Assembly (NCBI GenBank): GCA_016928525.1
Contig: JAFGKO010000386.1
Span: forward strand, 1-64,000
DNA length: 64,000 nucleotides
Reading direction: 5' to 3'
Source of the DNA: Anaerolineales bacterium
GTDB taxonomy: Bacteria; Chloroflexota; Anaerolineae; Anaerolineales; Villigracilaceae
In this document: positions 51,910 through 60,335 of the stretch, piece after piece
Position numbering within the stretch: the stretch's first letter is position 1
Layout: the number at the start of each line of letters is the position of its first letter
The notes under the pieces: model-generated
The model's database searches: none
Told to the model about the DNA's origin: nothing
Seen by the model: the letters and a program-made list of their open reading frames with translations, nothing else
Position numbers and translations under genes: made by a program

Positions 51910-52689
51910 TTACTGGCCAAGCACCCGAAACGTGCGCGCGACTTTATCAAACTCAGGCAGCCAGGTGTAAAAATCGTTGAAGTGTGACCCACAATCGATG
52001 ATCCAGACATTGACACCATCGAAGATGGCGTATTGAGCCGCGCCAATATAAATATTGCTTAGATTGGCTTCCAGCAGTACCCGCCTGGCTTCATAGTTAC
52101 CAACCTGAAATTTCTGACGATTGACGATGATGAACTCCTGTGGCCCACTTTCATATTCCCGATCAAGGAATTCATCCAGATTCCCGGCGGTCATGAGCGA
52201 AGATTCAACTGTGATATTGGCAGTGTACAGGGTCGTACCCGGTTCAGTTTGCTCGAACCAGAATACGTAAGCAGGGGGATTCTCTTCTAGACTCCTGGCC
52301 AAATCCTCATAGCCCAGGTCTTTGTAAAATTCGATGCGATCCTGCCGTTCCTGTTCCACGTCGACGGTCTGGAATTGCGGGGGCGCCCAAAGTTCAATGA
52401 TTGCGGTGGTGTACTGATTCCAACCGGGTGGAATTAATTCTTCATAAGGAATAAGTGTGGTGGTCGGCACTAAGGTTGGAGTTTCGGTCAGATAGGGCGT
52501 GAAGGTTGGTTCTGGCGTTGAGCTAGGCAAAGCGGAAGGAAAAATCGAAAATCCGCCTCCGCTGGCAGCGCCACTGACAAAGACAAATCCCCCGGCGAGC
52601 GTCCCGCAGAGCATACAAGCCAGGCAACTCAAAACAAGAAGTTGTACAACTGTCAGACCGAAGTAACGTTTTGCTCTTTTCCTGCTCAT
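51910..52689 (-). CDS. Membrane-anchored exported protein
   Basis: 259 residues. A basic start (MSRKRAKRY) and one TM helix (about 10-38) are followed by a Thr/Pro-rich linker and a globular outside domain of about 170 residues (IIELWAPPQFQTVDVEQERQ, LYTANITVESS, NYEARRVLLEANLS, closing DKVARTFRVLG). This beta-alpha pattern resembles PsbP/DUF1795-like folds. A longer start with GTG at 52701 is possible. Transcribed after the cyclase-family gene. Function unknown. Confidence 0.6.
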   Translation of the reverse strand: MSRKRAKRYFGLTVVQLLVLSCLACMLCGTLAGGFVFVSGAASGGGFSIFPSALPSSTPEPTFTPYLTETPTLVPTTTLIPYEELIPPGWNQYTTAIIELWAPPQFQTVDVEQERQDRIEFYKDLGYEDLARSLEENPPAYVFWFEQTEPGTTLYTANITVESSLMTAGNLDEFLDREYESGPQEFIIVNRQKFQVGNYEARRVLLEANLSNIYIGAAQYAIFDGVNVWIIDCGSHFNDFYTWLPEFDKVARTFRVLGQ

Positions 52690-52725
52690 CGCAAATTTCA
52701 CCGCTATCTACATCATTTCTAATTG

Positions 52726-52763
52726 CTCTCGTCGCCGTCCCCGGCGGCGAGACGCCGCCTAGA
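52726..52763. repeat. GC-rich hairpin
   Basis: TCTCGTCGCCGTCCCC and GGCGGCGAGACGCCGC form an imperfect stem between the cyclase-family gene and the membrane-anchored gene on the same strand. It could attenuate transcription between them. Confidence 0.4.
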
Positions 52764-52798
52764 GCTAAGCGAATTGATTGATTTTTGCAAGAAATCTA

Positions 52799-53434
52799 TT
52801 ATTTCTGGATCAGGATCGCTCGCGCGGGCGCGCCGTCTGAGCCGAGCAATTTGAGCGGCAGACAATACAAATCATAAAAGCCGCGCGGCACAGCGGACAA
52901 ATCCAACCCCTCTACGACCAAAACCCCCGCTCGCAACAAGACCGTATGAGTTGGGACCGAATCTCCATAAGGGGCAACTGACAGATAGTCCACGCCTACG
53001 AGTTGAATGCCGCGATCCACAAGCCAACGCGCGCCATCTTCCGCGACGGCGACGAAATCTTCCTGGAAGTCTTTCTCGCCGCGCGACCAGAAGCGGGAAT
53101 TGCTCGTCCCAAACAAGATCCGCGTGATGTTTGCGGGCAATGATATCCCTTTCAAGGCTTCGGCCGTGATGGATTCCACGCCGTCGGGCAGCTGGGTCAC
53201 ATAGCACGGACCGGTCAACACGTCCAATGGTAATTGCTCGATGGTGCGCCCATCGTTCAGGAAATGATGCGGCGCATCAACGTGTGTGCCCGTATGTACG
53301 CCTGCACTCAAGCGCGAAACATTGGCATGTGCGCCCGCATCCATCGATTCAACCAACTCCAGTTCAATCGACGGGTCATCCGGCCAGACAGGCAGATCGG
53401 GGGAAATTGTCAAGGAGATGTCAAATATTTTCAC
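52799..53434 (-). CDS. Cyclase-family metal hydrolase (kynurenine-formamidase-like)
   Basis: 211 residues. The metal-binding motif HTGTHVDAPHHF (near 47-58), with a second His in HANVSRLSAG, defines the cyclase/N-formylkynurenine-formamidase family; related ones hydrolyse amides or make cyclic products. The GTG start at 53434 has AGGAG 6 nt upstream. No kynurenine genes are nearby, so a different amide substrate is likely. It follows the CapA-like genes on the same strand after a repeat. Confidence 0.85.
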   Translation of the reverse strand: MKIFDISLTISPDLPVWPDDPSIELELVESMDAGAHANVSRLSAGVHTGTHVDAPHHFLNDGRTIEQLPLDVLTGPCYVTQLPDGVESITAEALKGISLPANITRILFGTSNSRFWSRGEKDFQEDFVAVAEDGARWLVDRGIQLVGVDYLSVAPYGDSVPTHTVLLRAGVLVVEGLDLSAVPRGFYDLYCLPLKLLGSDGAPARAILIQK

Positions 53435-53445
53435 TTTATGCTCCT

Positions 53446-53517
53446 GCTGGTTTCCCTGGCCCGGAGCGCCAGGACCCGGGCGATACGGCGGACAAACACC
53501 GCCTACTCAACCAGCGT
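53446..53517. repeat. Dispersed repeat, GGTTGAGTAG family, copy 3
   Basis: The core GGTTTCCCTGGCCCGG...CGCCAGGACCCGGGCGATAC is the same as in copy 2 and the reverse of that in copy 1. The right end CCTACTCAACCAGC is the reverse complement of the GGTTGAGTAGG end. It fills the gap between the cyclase-family gene and CapA-like copy 1. Confidence 0.7.
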
Positions 53518-53521
53518 AGTT

Positions 53522-55222
53522 TCACCAGCCACTCACTTCGAACATCTTCTCTAAAAAGGTTTTACGTTCATCCGCTCGCATCGGGCGCGGACGGGCAAAA
53601 TCTTCCAGCATGGCAGTAACCAACTCGGTGCTGATATAGCGTCCATTGTAAAAGACATGCCGGTCCAGCATCTCGCGACGGGACGGGCCATCCATCTGAT
53701 CGAAAAACAGGTTGCCCAACCCATAGTGGATAAAGGCGTTATCGTAAAACTCCATCGCCTGCGGAATATGCGCCTGGCTGCCGTTCACAATGGTTGCACC
53801 GGCGTCCACAATCGCGCGGAAATCCATGACGTGTTGTTCGGTGGGCACCGGTTCATAGTATTCAATATACTGGAACGTAGCAATGACGATGTATCCCCTT
53901 TCGGTCAGGTCGGCGATCTCGGCCTTCATCCACTCATAATCACCGCAGGGCGCTGCACCGGGTTCATCCTCGGTAGCCCAGGCAATGCCTGGCCCGATGG
54001 GATTACAACCGATGAAAGCAAAGCGGTTGCTGTTATGTATCAGCAGAGCTGGCTTGCGCGCATCTTCCAGGTTGGCGCCGCCGCCATAGTAAGGCCATTG
54101 ACGCTCTTTGTACATTTCCAAGGTTTGCAGGGTAGCCGGCGAGCCATAATCCTGAAAGTGATTTCCGGTCAGTTCCACTACGTCGGTGCCAACAAGTTCC
54201 ATCAACTCGATGTACTTTGGATTGCTACAAAACACCAGACCCTCCTGTCGTGCGTCAGGGTAAGGGCAGCCGGTATAAAACGGAATTTCATTGCTGATAT
54301 GCGTGATGTCAGCGGCCTTCAATGTATCGCCGATGTTCCAGGCCGGGTAATCCAGGCCGGCAATTTCCATTCGTGTGGCTGTTGCGCGCACCATCGCTGT
54401 AACCCCCGTCATCAACACTACGCTTAGCTTGGAGGCTTCACGGTTGGTTACAGGCATCTCAAACATCCCGGCCTTGTTCCCGGTCAGCGCAAAGTCGATT
54501 TTGAGCGGATAGACTGACGCATCGAAATCATTGCGCACCGGGGACTGCTCGTCGACCGTCAACACTTTCAATTTCGGGTCGAGCGCCTCGAACGGGACGA
54601 TACCCCAAGCGGGCTGGTTCTCCCACAGGGCGTCCACCAACTCATCAGCCGGAACGGTCTTAACTGCCCCCTGGCCTGCTTCGCCCCAAAGGGAGGTCAG
54701 CACGCTGAGGGTGGATTCCGCCATCCATAACGGCGAGCCGTTCAACGGTCCGGTGGATGAAGCGCTCCAGGCAGACTCGAGTTCCGCCAGCGTGACCCCA
54801 TCCAAAACCGTCGGGAAGGGTGCAACGAGGGCATAAATCCAGGTGGTTACCTTGGTATCTGCTTCCGCAGCCAATCCCAATTGCAGACTGGCCAGGGAGG
54901 CGCTCCCAGAGGCTGGTAAATTCCATTCCAGCGCAGTCGTACGCAGCGCATCTGGCACAGATGGGTCAATCCATAACGGATAGGGCAAGGGCGTACTGGT
55001 TGGTGTGGTGGTCGGAGTCTGGAGGGCCGGTTGTGTGGCAGTACCAGTCGGGGCAGGGGTCGGGGAGAGACTGGGAGTGTCGGCGACAGCAGGCTGGGAA
55101 GCCGAAAAATCTCGCAACGGGATTTCCATCGAGGGCAGTTGGATACCACCCGACCCGGCGCACGAGGCCAACAGCACGGTCAGGAAAAACAACGAGAGAA
55201 ATTTACGAAGCAGTTTGTGCAT
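53522..55222 (-). CDS. CapA-like lipoprotein with binding-protein-like N-domain, copy 1
   Basis: 566 residues. The lipobox LLASC follows the signal peptide, then a Thr/Pro linker. Residues about 80-240 resemble a substrate-binding domain (LVAPFPTVLDGVTLAELESAW, ADELVDALWENQPAWGIVPF). Residues about 260-540 are the CapA phosphoesterase-like domain: VVLMTGVTAMVR, SNEIPFYTG, VVELTGNHFQDYG, FIGCNPIG, NGSQAHIPQAM and HYGLGNLFFDQ. CapA-type domains belong to the calcineurin-like fold and occur in polyglutamate and envelope synthesis. It starts 3 nt after the stop of copy 2. Confidence 0.8.
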   Translation of the reverse strand: MHKLLRKFLSLFFLTVLLASCAGSGGIQLPSMEIPLRDFSASQPAVADTPSLSPTPAPTGTATQPALQTPTTTPTSTPLPYPLWIDPSVPDALRTTALEWNLPASGSASLASLQLGLAAEADTKVTTWIYALVAPFPTVLDGVTLAELESAWSASSTGPLNGSPLWMAESTLSVLTSLWGEAGQGAVKTVPADELVDALWENQPAWGIVPFEALDPKLKVLTVDEQSPVRNDFDASVYPLKIDFALTGNKAGMFEMPVTNREASKLSVVLMTGVTAMVRATATRMEIAGLDYPAWNIGDTLKAADITHISNEIPFYTGCPYPDARQEGLVFCSNPKYIELMELVGTDVVELTGNHFQDYGSPATLQTLEMYKERQWPYYGGGANLEDARKPALLIHNSNRFAFIGCNPIGPGIAWATEDEPGAAPCGDYEWMKAEIADLTERGYIVIATFQYIEYYEPVPTEQHVMDFRAIVDAGATIVNGSQAHIPQAMEFYDNAFIHYGLGNLFFDQMDGPSRREMLDRHVFYNGRYISTELVTAMLEDFARPRPMRADERKTFLEKMFEVSGW

Positions 55223-55225
55223 GGT

Positions 55226-56995
55226 TTATGGCGCAGGGGTGATCGTCGTGAATGGCTGCGGTAATGTCATGGGCGTGAGAGTAACCGTCGGTTGCAGGGT
55301 GGGTGTCGGGATAAGATCACCCCAGCCGCTATGATAGAAATATTCATTCAAAAAACTCGCGCGCTCCTCAGGCGTCATCAGGCGCGGACGGGAATAATCC
55401 ACCAGCATGGTCGTCAGCAGTTCGACACTGAGGAGTTTACCATTGTAAATGACGTAACGGTCGATGAACTCACGACGGATGCCGAGGTAATATGGGATGT
55501 CGCCCATCTGGTCGAAGAACAGGTTACCCAACCCGTAGTGGATGAACGAATCGTTGTAGAACTCCATCATCTGGGCAAAGTGCGCCTGGCTGCCACTGAC
55601 AATGGAAGCGCCCGCATCGGCCACACGATGGAAATCTTCCAACTGGTCGGGGCGGGCCTCCGGCGAATAGTATTCCTGGTGCTGGAAGGTGGAAATGACA
55701 AAATAGCCCTGTGCCTTCAAATCCTGGATCGTATCCACCAGGTACTTGTGGCTACAAGGGGCTGCACCAGGCTTGGTCTCGGTGGCGACCGGCGGCTTGC
55801 CCAGATCGACCGGGTTGCAGCCGATGAAAGCGATCTTATTGCTGTGGTTTTCCAGGGTCAAAGGCTTGCGCGCGTCTTCCAGATCTGCGCCGCCGCCGTA
55901 GTAGGCGATGTTATTCCGGTTATAGATATCAAGTGTTTCCAACATCGCACCCGGACCGTAATCGGCAAAATGGTTGCCGGTCAACTCGACCACATCCGCG
56001 CCCACGTCCTCGAGTAATTCGATATATTTCGGGTCGCTGCAAAAGACCAGTTTGGAGCGGCTGGGATTGGGGAAATCGCAACCGGTGTAAAAGGGGATTT
56101 CGTTGCTGATGTGCGTGATATCGGCGGCGCGCATGAAATCACGGATGTCACGCGCAGGATAAGTCACGCCCTTGGTCTCCATCGTGTAAGCTGTGGCGCG
56201 CACAAGCGCGGTCACACCGGTCAGGATAACGGTAGTCATTCGGGTGGGCACACGGTTTGTATTCGGGATCGCCAGGTTGAGCATGGCCGGTTCGCGGTCG
56301 AGGGCGCGCAAGGCAAACTCGGCCTTGAGAGGATAGGCAACGATGTCGAAATCCTTGTGGATGGGAGATTGCCCATCAACCGATAAGACTTTTAGCTTTG
56401 GCTCCAACTCTTCGAACGGAAGGATGCCCCAGGAAGGCCGGTTGTCCCAGAGCGCAGCTACTAATTCATCTGCTGGCGCAGTCTGCACGGCTTCAGAGGC
56501 TGACGCGCCCCACAACGCAGTAAAGGCGGCAAGCGTGGATTCCGTCATCCATAACGGCGAGCCGGCCAACGCTTCGCACTGAGCGCATTGGACATGTCCC
56601 GGTGGCGAACCGTTCCAGGCGGCTTTAAGTTCGTCCAGCGTCACCCCATCCGTAACTGTTGGGAAAGGCGCGACAAGCGCATAGATCCAGGTTGACCTGG
56701 AGGCTATCGTGGCTTCGTCCCCGGCGGAGACCAACTCCAAATGCAATGATGCCTGGCTGGGATTGGCTACGAGTGGAATACCCCAGCGATCCGATTCGGC
56801 TACGAGCGCATCCGGGACTTCGGGCGCTCGATAGAGTCCAAGCGCCATCGGTGTGGAGGTCGCGGTAGCCGTTGCGGAAGCTTGTGGTACAGCCGTAGGA
56901 GCGGGAGATGGGCTCGGCTCCGGCGTATTGGGCGCGCAGGAAACGATGAGAGTTGCTAGCAGCAAAGAGACCAGGGTGCGAGCGCGTTTTGTCAT
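55226..56995 (-). CDS. CapA-like lipoprotein with binding-protein-like N-domain, copy 2
   Basis: 589 residues, homologous to copy 1 along its length. Lipobox LIVSC, low-complexity linker, N-domain (LVAPFPTVTDGVTLDELKAAW) and CapA domain (VILTGVTALVR, SNEIPFYTG, VVELTGNHFADYG, FIGCNPVD, SGSQAHFAQMM, HYGLGNLFFDQ). Unlike copy 1 it has a 10-12-residue insert with CAQC in the N-domain and an extra Pro/Thr-rich tail after residue 560. First gene of the pair. Metal and acceptor unknown. Confidence 0.8.
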   Translation of the reverse strand: MTKRARTLVSLLLATLIVSCAPNTPEPSPSPAPTAVPQASATATATSTPMALGLYRAPEVPDALVAESDRWGIPLVANPSQASLHLELVSAGDEATIASRSTWIYALVAPFPTVTDGVTLDELKAAWNGSPPGHVQCAQCEALAGSPLWMTESTLAAFTALWGASASEAVQTAPADELVAALWDNRPSWGILPFEELEPKLKVLSVDGQSPIHKDFDIVAYPLKAEFALRALDREPAMLNLAIPNTNRVPTRMTTVILTGVTALVRATAYTMETKGVTYPARDIRDFMRAADITHISNEIPFYTGCDFPNPSRSKLVFCSDPKYIELLEDVGADVVELTGNHFADYGPGAMLETLDIYNRNNIAYYGGGADLEDARKPLTLENHSNKIAFIGCNPVDLGKPPVATETKPGAAPCSHKYLVDTIQDLKAQGYFVISTFQHQEYYSPEARPDQLEDFHRVADAGASIVSGSQAHFAQMMEFYNDSFIHYGLGNLFFDQMGDIPYYLGIRREFIDRYVIYNGKLLSVELLTTMLVDYSRPRLMTPEERASFLNEYFYHSGWGDLIPTPTLQPTVTLTPMTLPQPFTTITPAP

Positions 56996-57056
56996 TGGGT
57001 CGTTTTCTCACAAATTTGGGGACAGGACAAGAGACTCTCTCATCCTACAGATTTTT

Positions 57057-57080
57057 TAACGCGACATTCATGTCGCGTTA
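57057..57080. repeat. Perfect inverted repeat near the MenC-like gene end
   Basis: TAACGCGACAT and ATGTCGCGTTA, 11-bp arms around a TC loop, between CapA-like copy 2 and the MenC-like gene on the minus strand. On the minus strand an A-run rather than a T-run follows, so it is not a standard terminator. Confidence 0.6.
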
Positions 57081-57090
57081 CAGTTGCTTA

Positions 57091-58200
57091 TTACGCCTTT
57101 AGCTCAAGCTTCGCCAGCGTGAACTGCTCCAAAACCTTTTCGTCTATCTTCACACCCAGGCCAGGGCCAGTGGGCACATCGATGGTGCTATCCGGGTTCA
57201 GGGTAAAGCGTTCATGCGTGATGTCGCGCAAAAAATAACGGTCAGAGGCCGAAATGTCACCGGGCAAGGTAAAGCCGGGCAAGGAAGCAATCGCCAGGTT
57301 GGAGGCGCGCCCCACGCCGGTTTCCAGCATCCCGCCGCACCAGACCGGCATCTCCTGCGCGCGGCACATCGCGTGGATTTCCAGCCCCTGGCTCAGGCCG
57401 CCCACCCGTCCCGGCTTGATATTGATGATGCGGCAGGCCTCCATCTCGATGGCATAGCGGGCATGACGCGGCGAGACCACACTCTCATCCAGGCAAATCG
57501 GCGTTTTGAACTGTGCCTGCAATTTGCGGTGATCCCAGATGTCATCTTCGAAGAGCGGCTGTTCGATGAGCAGCAGGTCTAACTGGTCTAATGGTCGTAA
57601 AGTTTCGCTGGTCTCCAGTGAATATGCTGAGTTGGCGTCCACCTGAAGACAAATATCCGGAAAAGCTTTACGAACTGCAGACGTGTCATCAACATCGCGC
57701 CCGGGTTTGATCTTGATCTTGAGACGGTTGTAACCCTGGGCGACATACCCTTCCGCGCTGCGGACCAGGGCCGAGGCTGATTCTTGAATACCGATCGAAA
57801 CGCCTACCTCAACCTTATTCCGCACCCCTGCAAACATCTCCTTGAGCGACTTTCCATCCCGCTTGCCGAGTAAATCCCAGAGCGCCATTTCCACGCCTGC
57901 CTTGGCCAGGTGATGCCCGCGGATACCCACCACGCGACGCTGGAAATCGGCCGCATCGACCACATCCTGCCCCAAAATCAAGGGGGCGACAAAATCCTTC
58001 AGGATGTGCCAGGCAGTGCCGGTGGTCTCGTAGTTGTAACCGGGGTCGCGCTCCACAGCCGATTCTCCATAGCCGGTTAACCCCTCGGCGCGCAACTCGA
58101 CCAGGATACATTCTTTATGGTCGATGCTGCCAAAGGAAGTTGCAAATGGAGTAACGAGGGGCAGGCGGATATGGTAGAGAGATAACGATTCGATTTTCAT
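57091..58200 (-). CDS. menC: o-Succinylbenzoate synthase / N-succinylamino acid racemase (enolase superfamily)
   Basis: 369 residues. Muconate-lactonising subgroup of the enolase superfamily: N-terminal cap, then the catalytic Lys pair in LKIKIKPG, metal Asp in LQVDANSAYS, Glu in LLIEQPLFEDD, Asp in ICLDESV, and a Lys in IINIKPGRVGG, with GGMLETGVGR at the C-terminus. These fit OSBS/NSAR enzymes. OSBS acts in menaquinone synthesis, NSAR interconverts N-acylamino acids; sequence alone does not decide. No other men gene is visible. Its start overlaps the zinc-ribbon membrane gene (ATGA). Confidence 0.87.
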   Translation of the reverse strand: MKIESLSLYHIRLPLVTPFATSFGSIDHKECILVELRAEGLTGYGESAVERDPGYNYETTGTAWHILKDFVAPLILGQDVVDAADFQRRVVGIRGHHLAKAGVEMALWDLLGKRDGKSLKEMFAGVRNKVEVGVSIGIQESASALVRSAEGYVAQGYNRLKIKIKPGRDVDDTSAVRKAFPDICLQVDANSAYSLETSETLRPLDQLDLLLIEQPLFEDDIWDHRKLQAQFKTPICLDESVVSPRHARYAIEMEACRIINIKPGRVGGLSQGLEIHAMCRAQEMPVWCGGMLETGVGRASNLAIASLPGFTLPGDISASDRYFLRDITHERFTLNPDSTIDVPTGPGLGVKIDEKVLEQFTLAKLELKA

Positions 58201-58724
58201 TCTTCGACTTTGACTTCCCCATCTTCGTCACTGATGCCCAACTCGCGCAGCGCTTCCTCCATGCTGACCGCGGTCTCGCGACGCATACCCGGCGCGGGCG
58301 TGCCGCAATAGGGACACAGGTTCCAGGGCAATTCCATCAACTTGCCACATTCGTTGCACGACTTTTTCAGCTTGGTATGGCAGTTCGGGCAAACCTGCCA
58401 GTCATCTTTAACGCGCCGCTCGCAGCCGGGACAAAGCGGCAGATCTTCAAGCGCCTGCAATAAGGCTTCCTCCTCCAACGTGCGCTGGTACTCTTCTTCC
58501 AGCGTGCGCTGTGGGCGTAGGATCAAATAGACCAACACGCCCGGCAAATTCAGCACCGCCACCAGCAAGGCCGACAGGATCTGCACCAGCGGATCTCGTG
58601 CCCGCGAGCGGATATCGCGATAGGTCCAGATGACCAGTGCGATCCAAAGGGCAGCAATGAACGCCCCGCCGAAACCGGTCAGGATCAAAAGCAAGTTGCT
58701 CAGGAAAGTCGGGTCAAAAGTCAT
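58197..58724 (-). CDS. Membrane protein with double zinc ribbon
   Basis: 175 residues. Two N-terminal TM helices (about 8-35, 45-70) precede a cytoplasmic tail with two zinc-ribbon units: CPGCERRVKDDWQVCPNC and CNECGKLMELPWNLCPYC. ATG 58724 has GGAGAG upstream. The gene overlaps the menC-like start by 4 nt. Such proteins are found widely but have no assigned function. Confidence 0.75.
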   Translation of the reverse strand: MTFDPTFLSNLLLILTGFGGAFIAALWIALVIWTYRDIRSRARDPLVQILSALLVAVLNLPGVLVYLILRPQRTLEEEYQRTLEEEALLQALEDLPLCPGCERRVKDDWQVCPNCHTKLKKSCNECGKLMELPWNLCPYCGTPAPGMRRETAVSMEEALRELGISDEDGEVKVEE

Positions 58725-58739
58725 AGTCTCTCCATGCCT

Positions 58740-58813
58740 ACCACAAAGACACCAAGTCACTAAGACACGAAAATATGAAAATTGGTGTCTTAGTGTCTTT
58801 GAGACTTAGTGGT
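58740..58813. repeat. Dispersed repeat, ACCACNNAGACAC family, copy 3
   Basis: ACCACAAAGACACCAAGTCA at the left and GTGTCTTTGAGACTTAGTGGT at the right are imperfect inverted repeats; CACTAAGACACGAAAAT and TTGGTGTCTTAGTGTC pair inside. Related to 19209 and 47278. Confidence 0.8.
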
Positions 58814-58832
58814 CAATTCTCTATTGTCAATT

Positions 58833-60287
58833 CTACCCGCCGCCGCCCTCGCCGACAATACCACCGTCAGTCAACTTGCGCAAATCCGAGAGCGCGGCTT
58901 TGATCTCATCGGCGGAAACTGGTCGATCTTCGTCACGGTGTTTGAGTATGCCGCTTTTCGCCTTTTCCAGCGCCACTTCCTTGATGGCCGCGTTACGCGC
59001 CAACGCCTCCTTGACCAGCACCGCACCTTGAGCGTAACCGATCAACGGGTTCAGAGCGGTCACCACGATGGCGTTCTTCGCCAGCCAGCCTTCGGCCTTC
59101 TCACGGTTGGCCGTCAGCCCCATCACAGCTCGCTCGGTAAAAGCCGTCACCGCGCCAATTGTGATCTGCATCATCTCGAACAGGTTATGCGCGATGACCG
59201 GCATCATCACGTTCAACTCCAGTTGCCCGGCCTGGGCCGCCAGCGCCACGGTCGTGTCGCAACCGATGACGTGGAACATGGTCTGGTTCAGCATCTCGGC
59301 GATGACCGGGTTGACCTTGCCCGGCATGATCGACGAGCCCGGCTGGACAGCAGGCAAACGGATTTCATCCAAACCTGTCGATGGGCCGGATGAGAGCAAG
59401 CGGAAATCATTGGCGATGCGGATGAGGGTCAGCGCCAGCGTGCGCAAGGAGGCCGAAAAATCAGCTGCGTCGGCCATGGATTGCATCGATTCGAACAGAT
59501 TATCGGACTCGTGCAACTCCAGGCCGGTCAATTCGGTCAATTTCTTCACCATACGGACGTGATACTGCGGGTGCGCGTTCAACCCGGACCCGACGGCTGT
59601 CCCACCAATCCCCAACCGTCTCAGTCCCTCAGCCGCCCGGCGGATGCGTTCCGCGTCACGGCGCACCGCCATGGCATAGGCGCTAAACTCCTGCCCCAAC
59701 CGAATCGGGACGGCGTCCTGCAAATGGGTGCGCCCCGATTTGAGGATGCCGTCGAACTCGTCCGCTTTGGCGTCCAGCGCGGCGACCAGGTCATCGAGCG
59801 CGGTGAGCAATTCGTCCAGCCGCCACAGGCAGCCGAGCCGGATAGCTGTCGGGATGGTGTCGTTGGTCGACTGGGCCATGTTGACGTGGTCGTTGGGGTG
59901 CACACGATACTCCCCCAAACGGCCACCAAGCACGAGTGTGGCACGATTCGCGATCACTTCGTTGACATTCATGTTGTGGCTGGTGCCCGCACCCGCCTGG
60001 AAGGGATCGACCACAAATTGGTCATCCCATTTACCATCGATAACTTCCTGCGCAGCCTTGATGATGGCGTCTGAACGCTCGCCGTCCAACAGTCCCAAGA
60101 CACGGTTGACCTCAGCAGCAGCGCGTTTGATCGTCGCCATGCTCCAGATGAATGCGCGCCAGGGACGCAGCCCGGAAACCGGAAAATTCTCGACCGCCCG
60201 CTGCGTCTGTGCGCCGTACAGAGCTTCCACCGGGATATGCAATTCGCCGAGCGAGTCTTTTTCTACTCGAAAAGATTCTGCAACCAT
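58833..60287 (-). CDS. Aspartate ammonia-lyase / class II fumarase-type lyase
   Basis: 484 residues of the aspartase/fumarase superfamily, tetrameric with active sites from three chains. The signature GSSIMPGKVNPV is intact, with the catalytic Ser in it. Early motif AGAGTSHNMNVNEVIANRA and NMAQSTNDTIPTA. The region TTVALAAQAGQLELNVMMPVI is closer to aspartases (AAxAGQLxLNVM) than to FumC (GGxSGNFELNVF), so aspartase is favoured; fumarase is the alternative. AGGAG precedes the ATG. The product would link aspartate or malate to fumarate. Confidence 0.8.
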   Translation of the reverse strand: MVAESFRVEKDSLGELHIPVEALYGAQTQRAVENFPVSGLRPWRAFIWSMATIKRAAAEVNRVLGLLDGERSDAIIKAAQEVIDGKWDDQFVVDPFQAGAGTSHNMNVNEVIANRATLVLGGRLGEYRVHPNDHVNMAQSTNDTIPTAIRLGCLWRLDELLTALDDLVAALDAKADEFDGILKSGRTHLQDAVPIRLGQEFSAYAMAVRRDAERIRRAAEGLRRLGIGGTAVGSGLNAHPQYHVRMVKKLTELTGLELHESDNLFESMQSMADAADFSASLRTLALTLIRIANDFRLLSSGPSTGLDEIRLPAVQPGSSIMPGKVNPVIAEMLNQTMFHVIGCDTTVALAAQAGQLELNVMMPVIAHNLFEMMQITIGAVTAFTERAVMGLTANREKAEGWLAKNAIVVTALNPLIGYAQGAVLVKEALARNAAIKEVALEKAKSGILKHRDEDRPVSADEIKAALSDLRKLTDGGIVGEGGGG

Positions 60288-60335
60288 GCTTTCTCCTACC
60301 AGTAACTCAATCAGAATTACCGGTATTGTACCCCC

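Noticed and set aside
57057..57080. Hairpin as terminator of CapA-like or MenC-like transcription
   Set aside because: The run after the stem on the transcribed strand is A-rich rather than T-rich, so I list it only as an inverted repeat.
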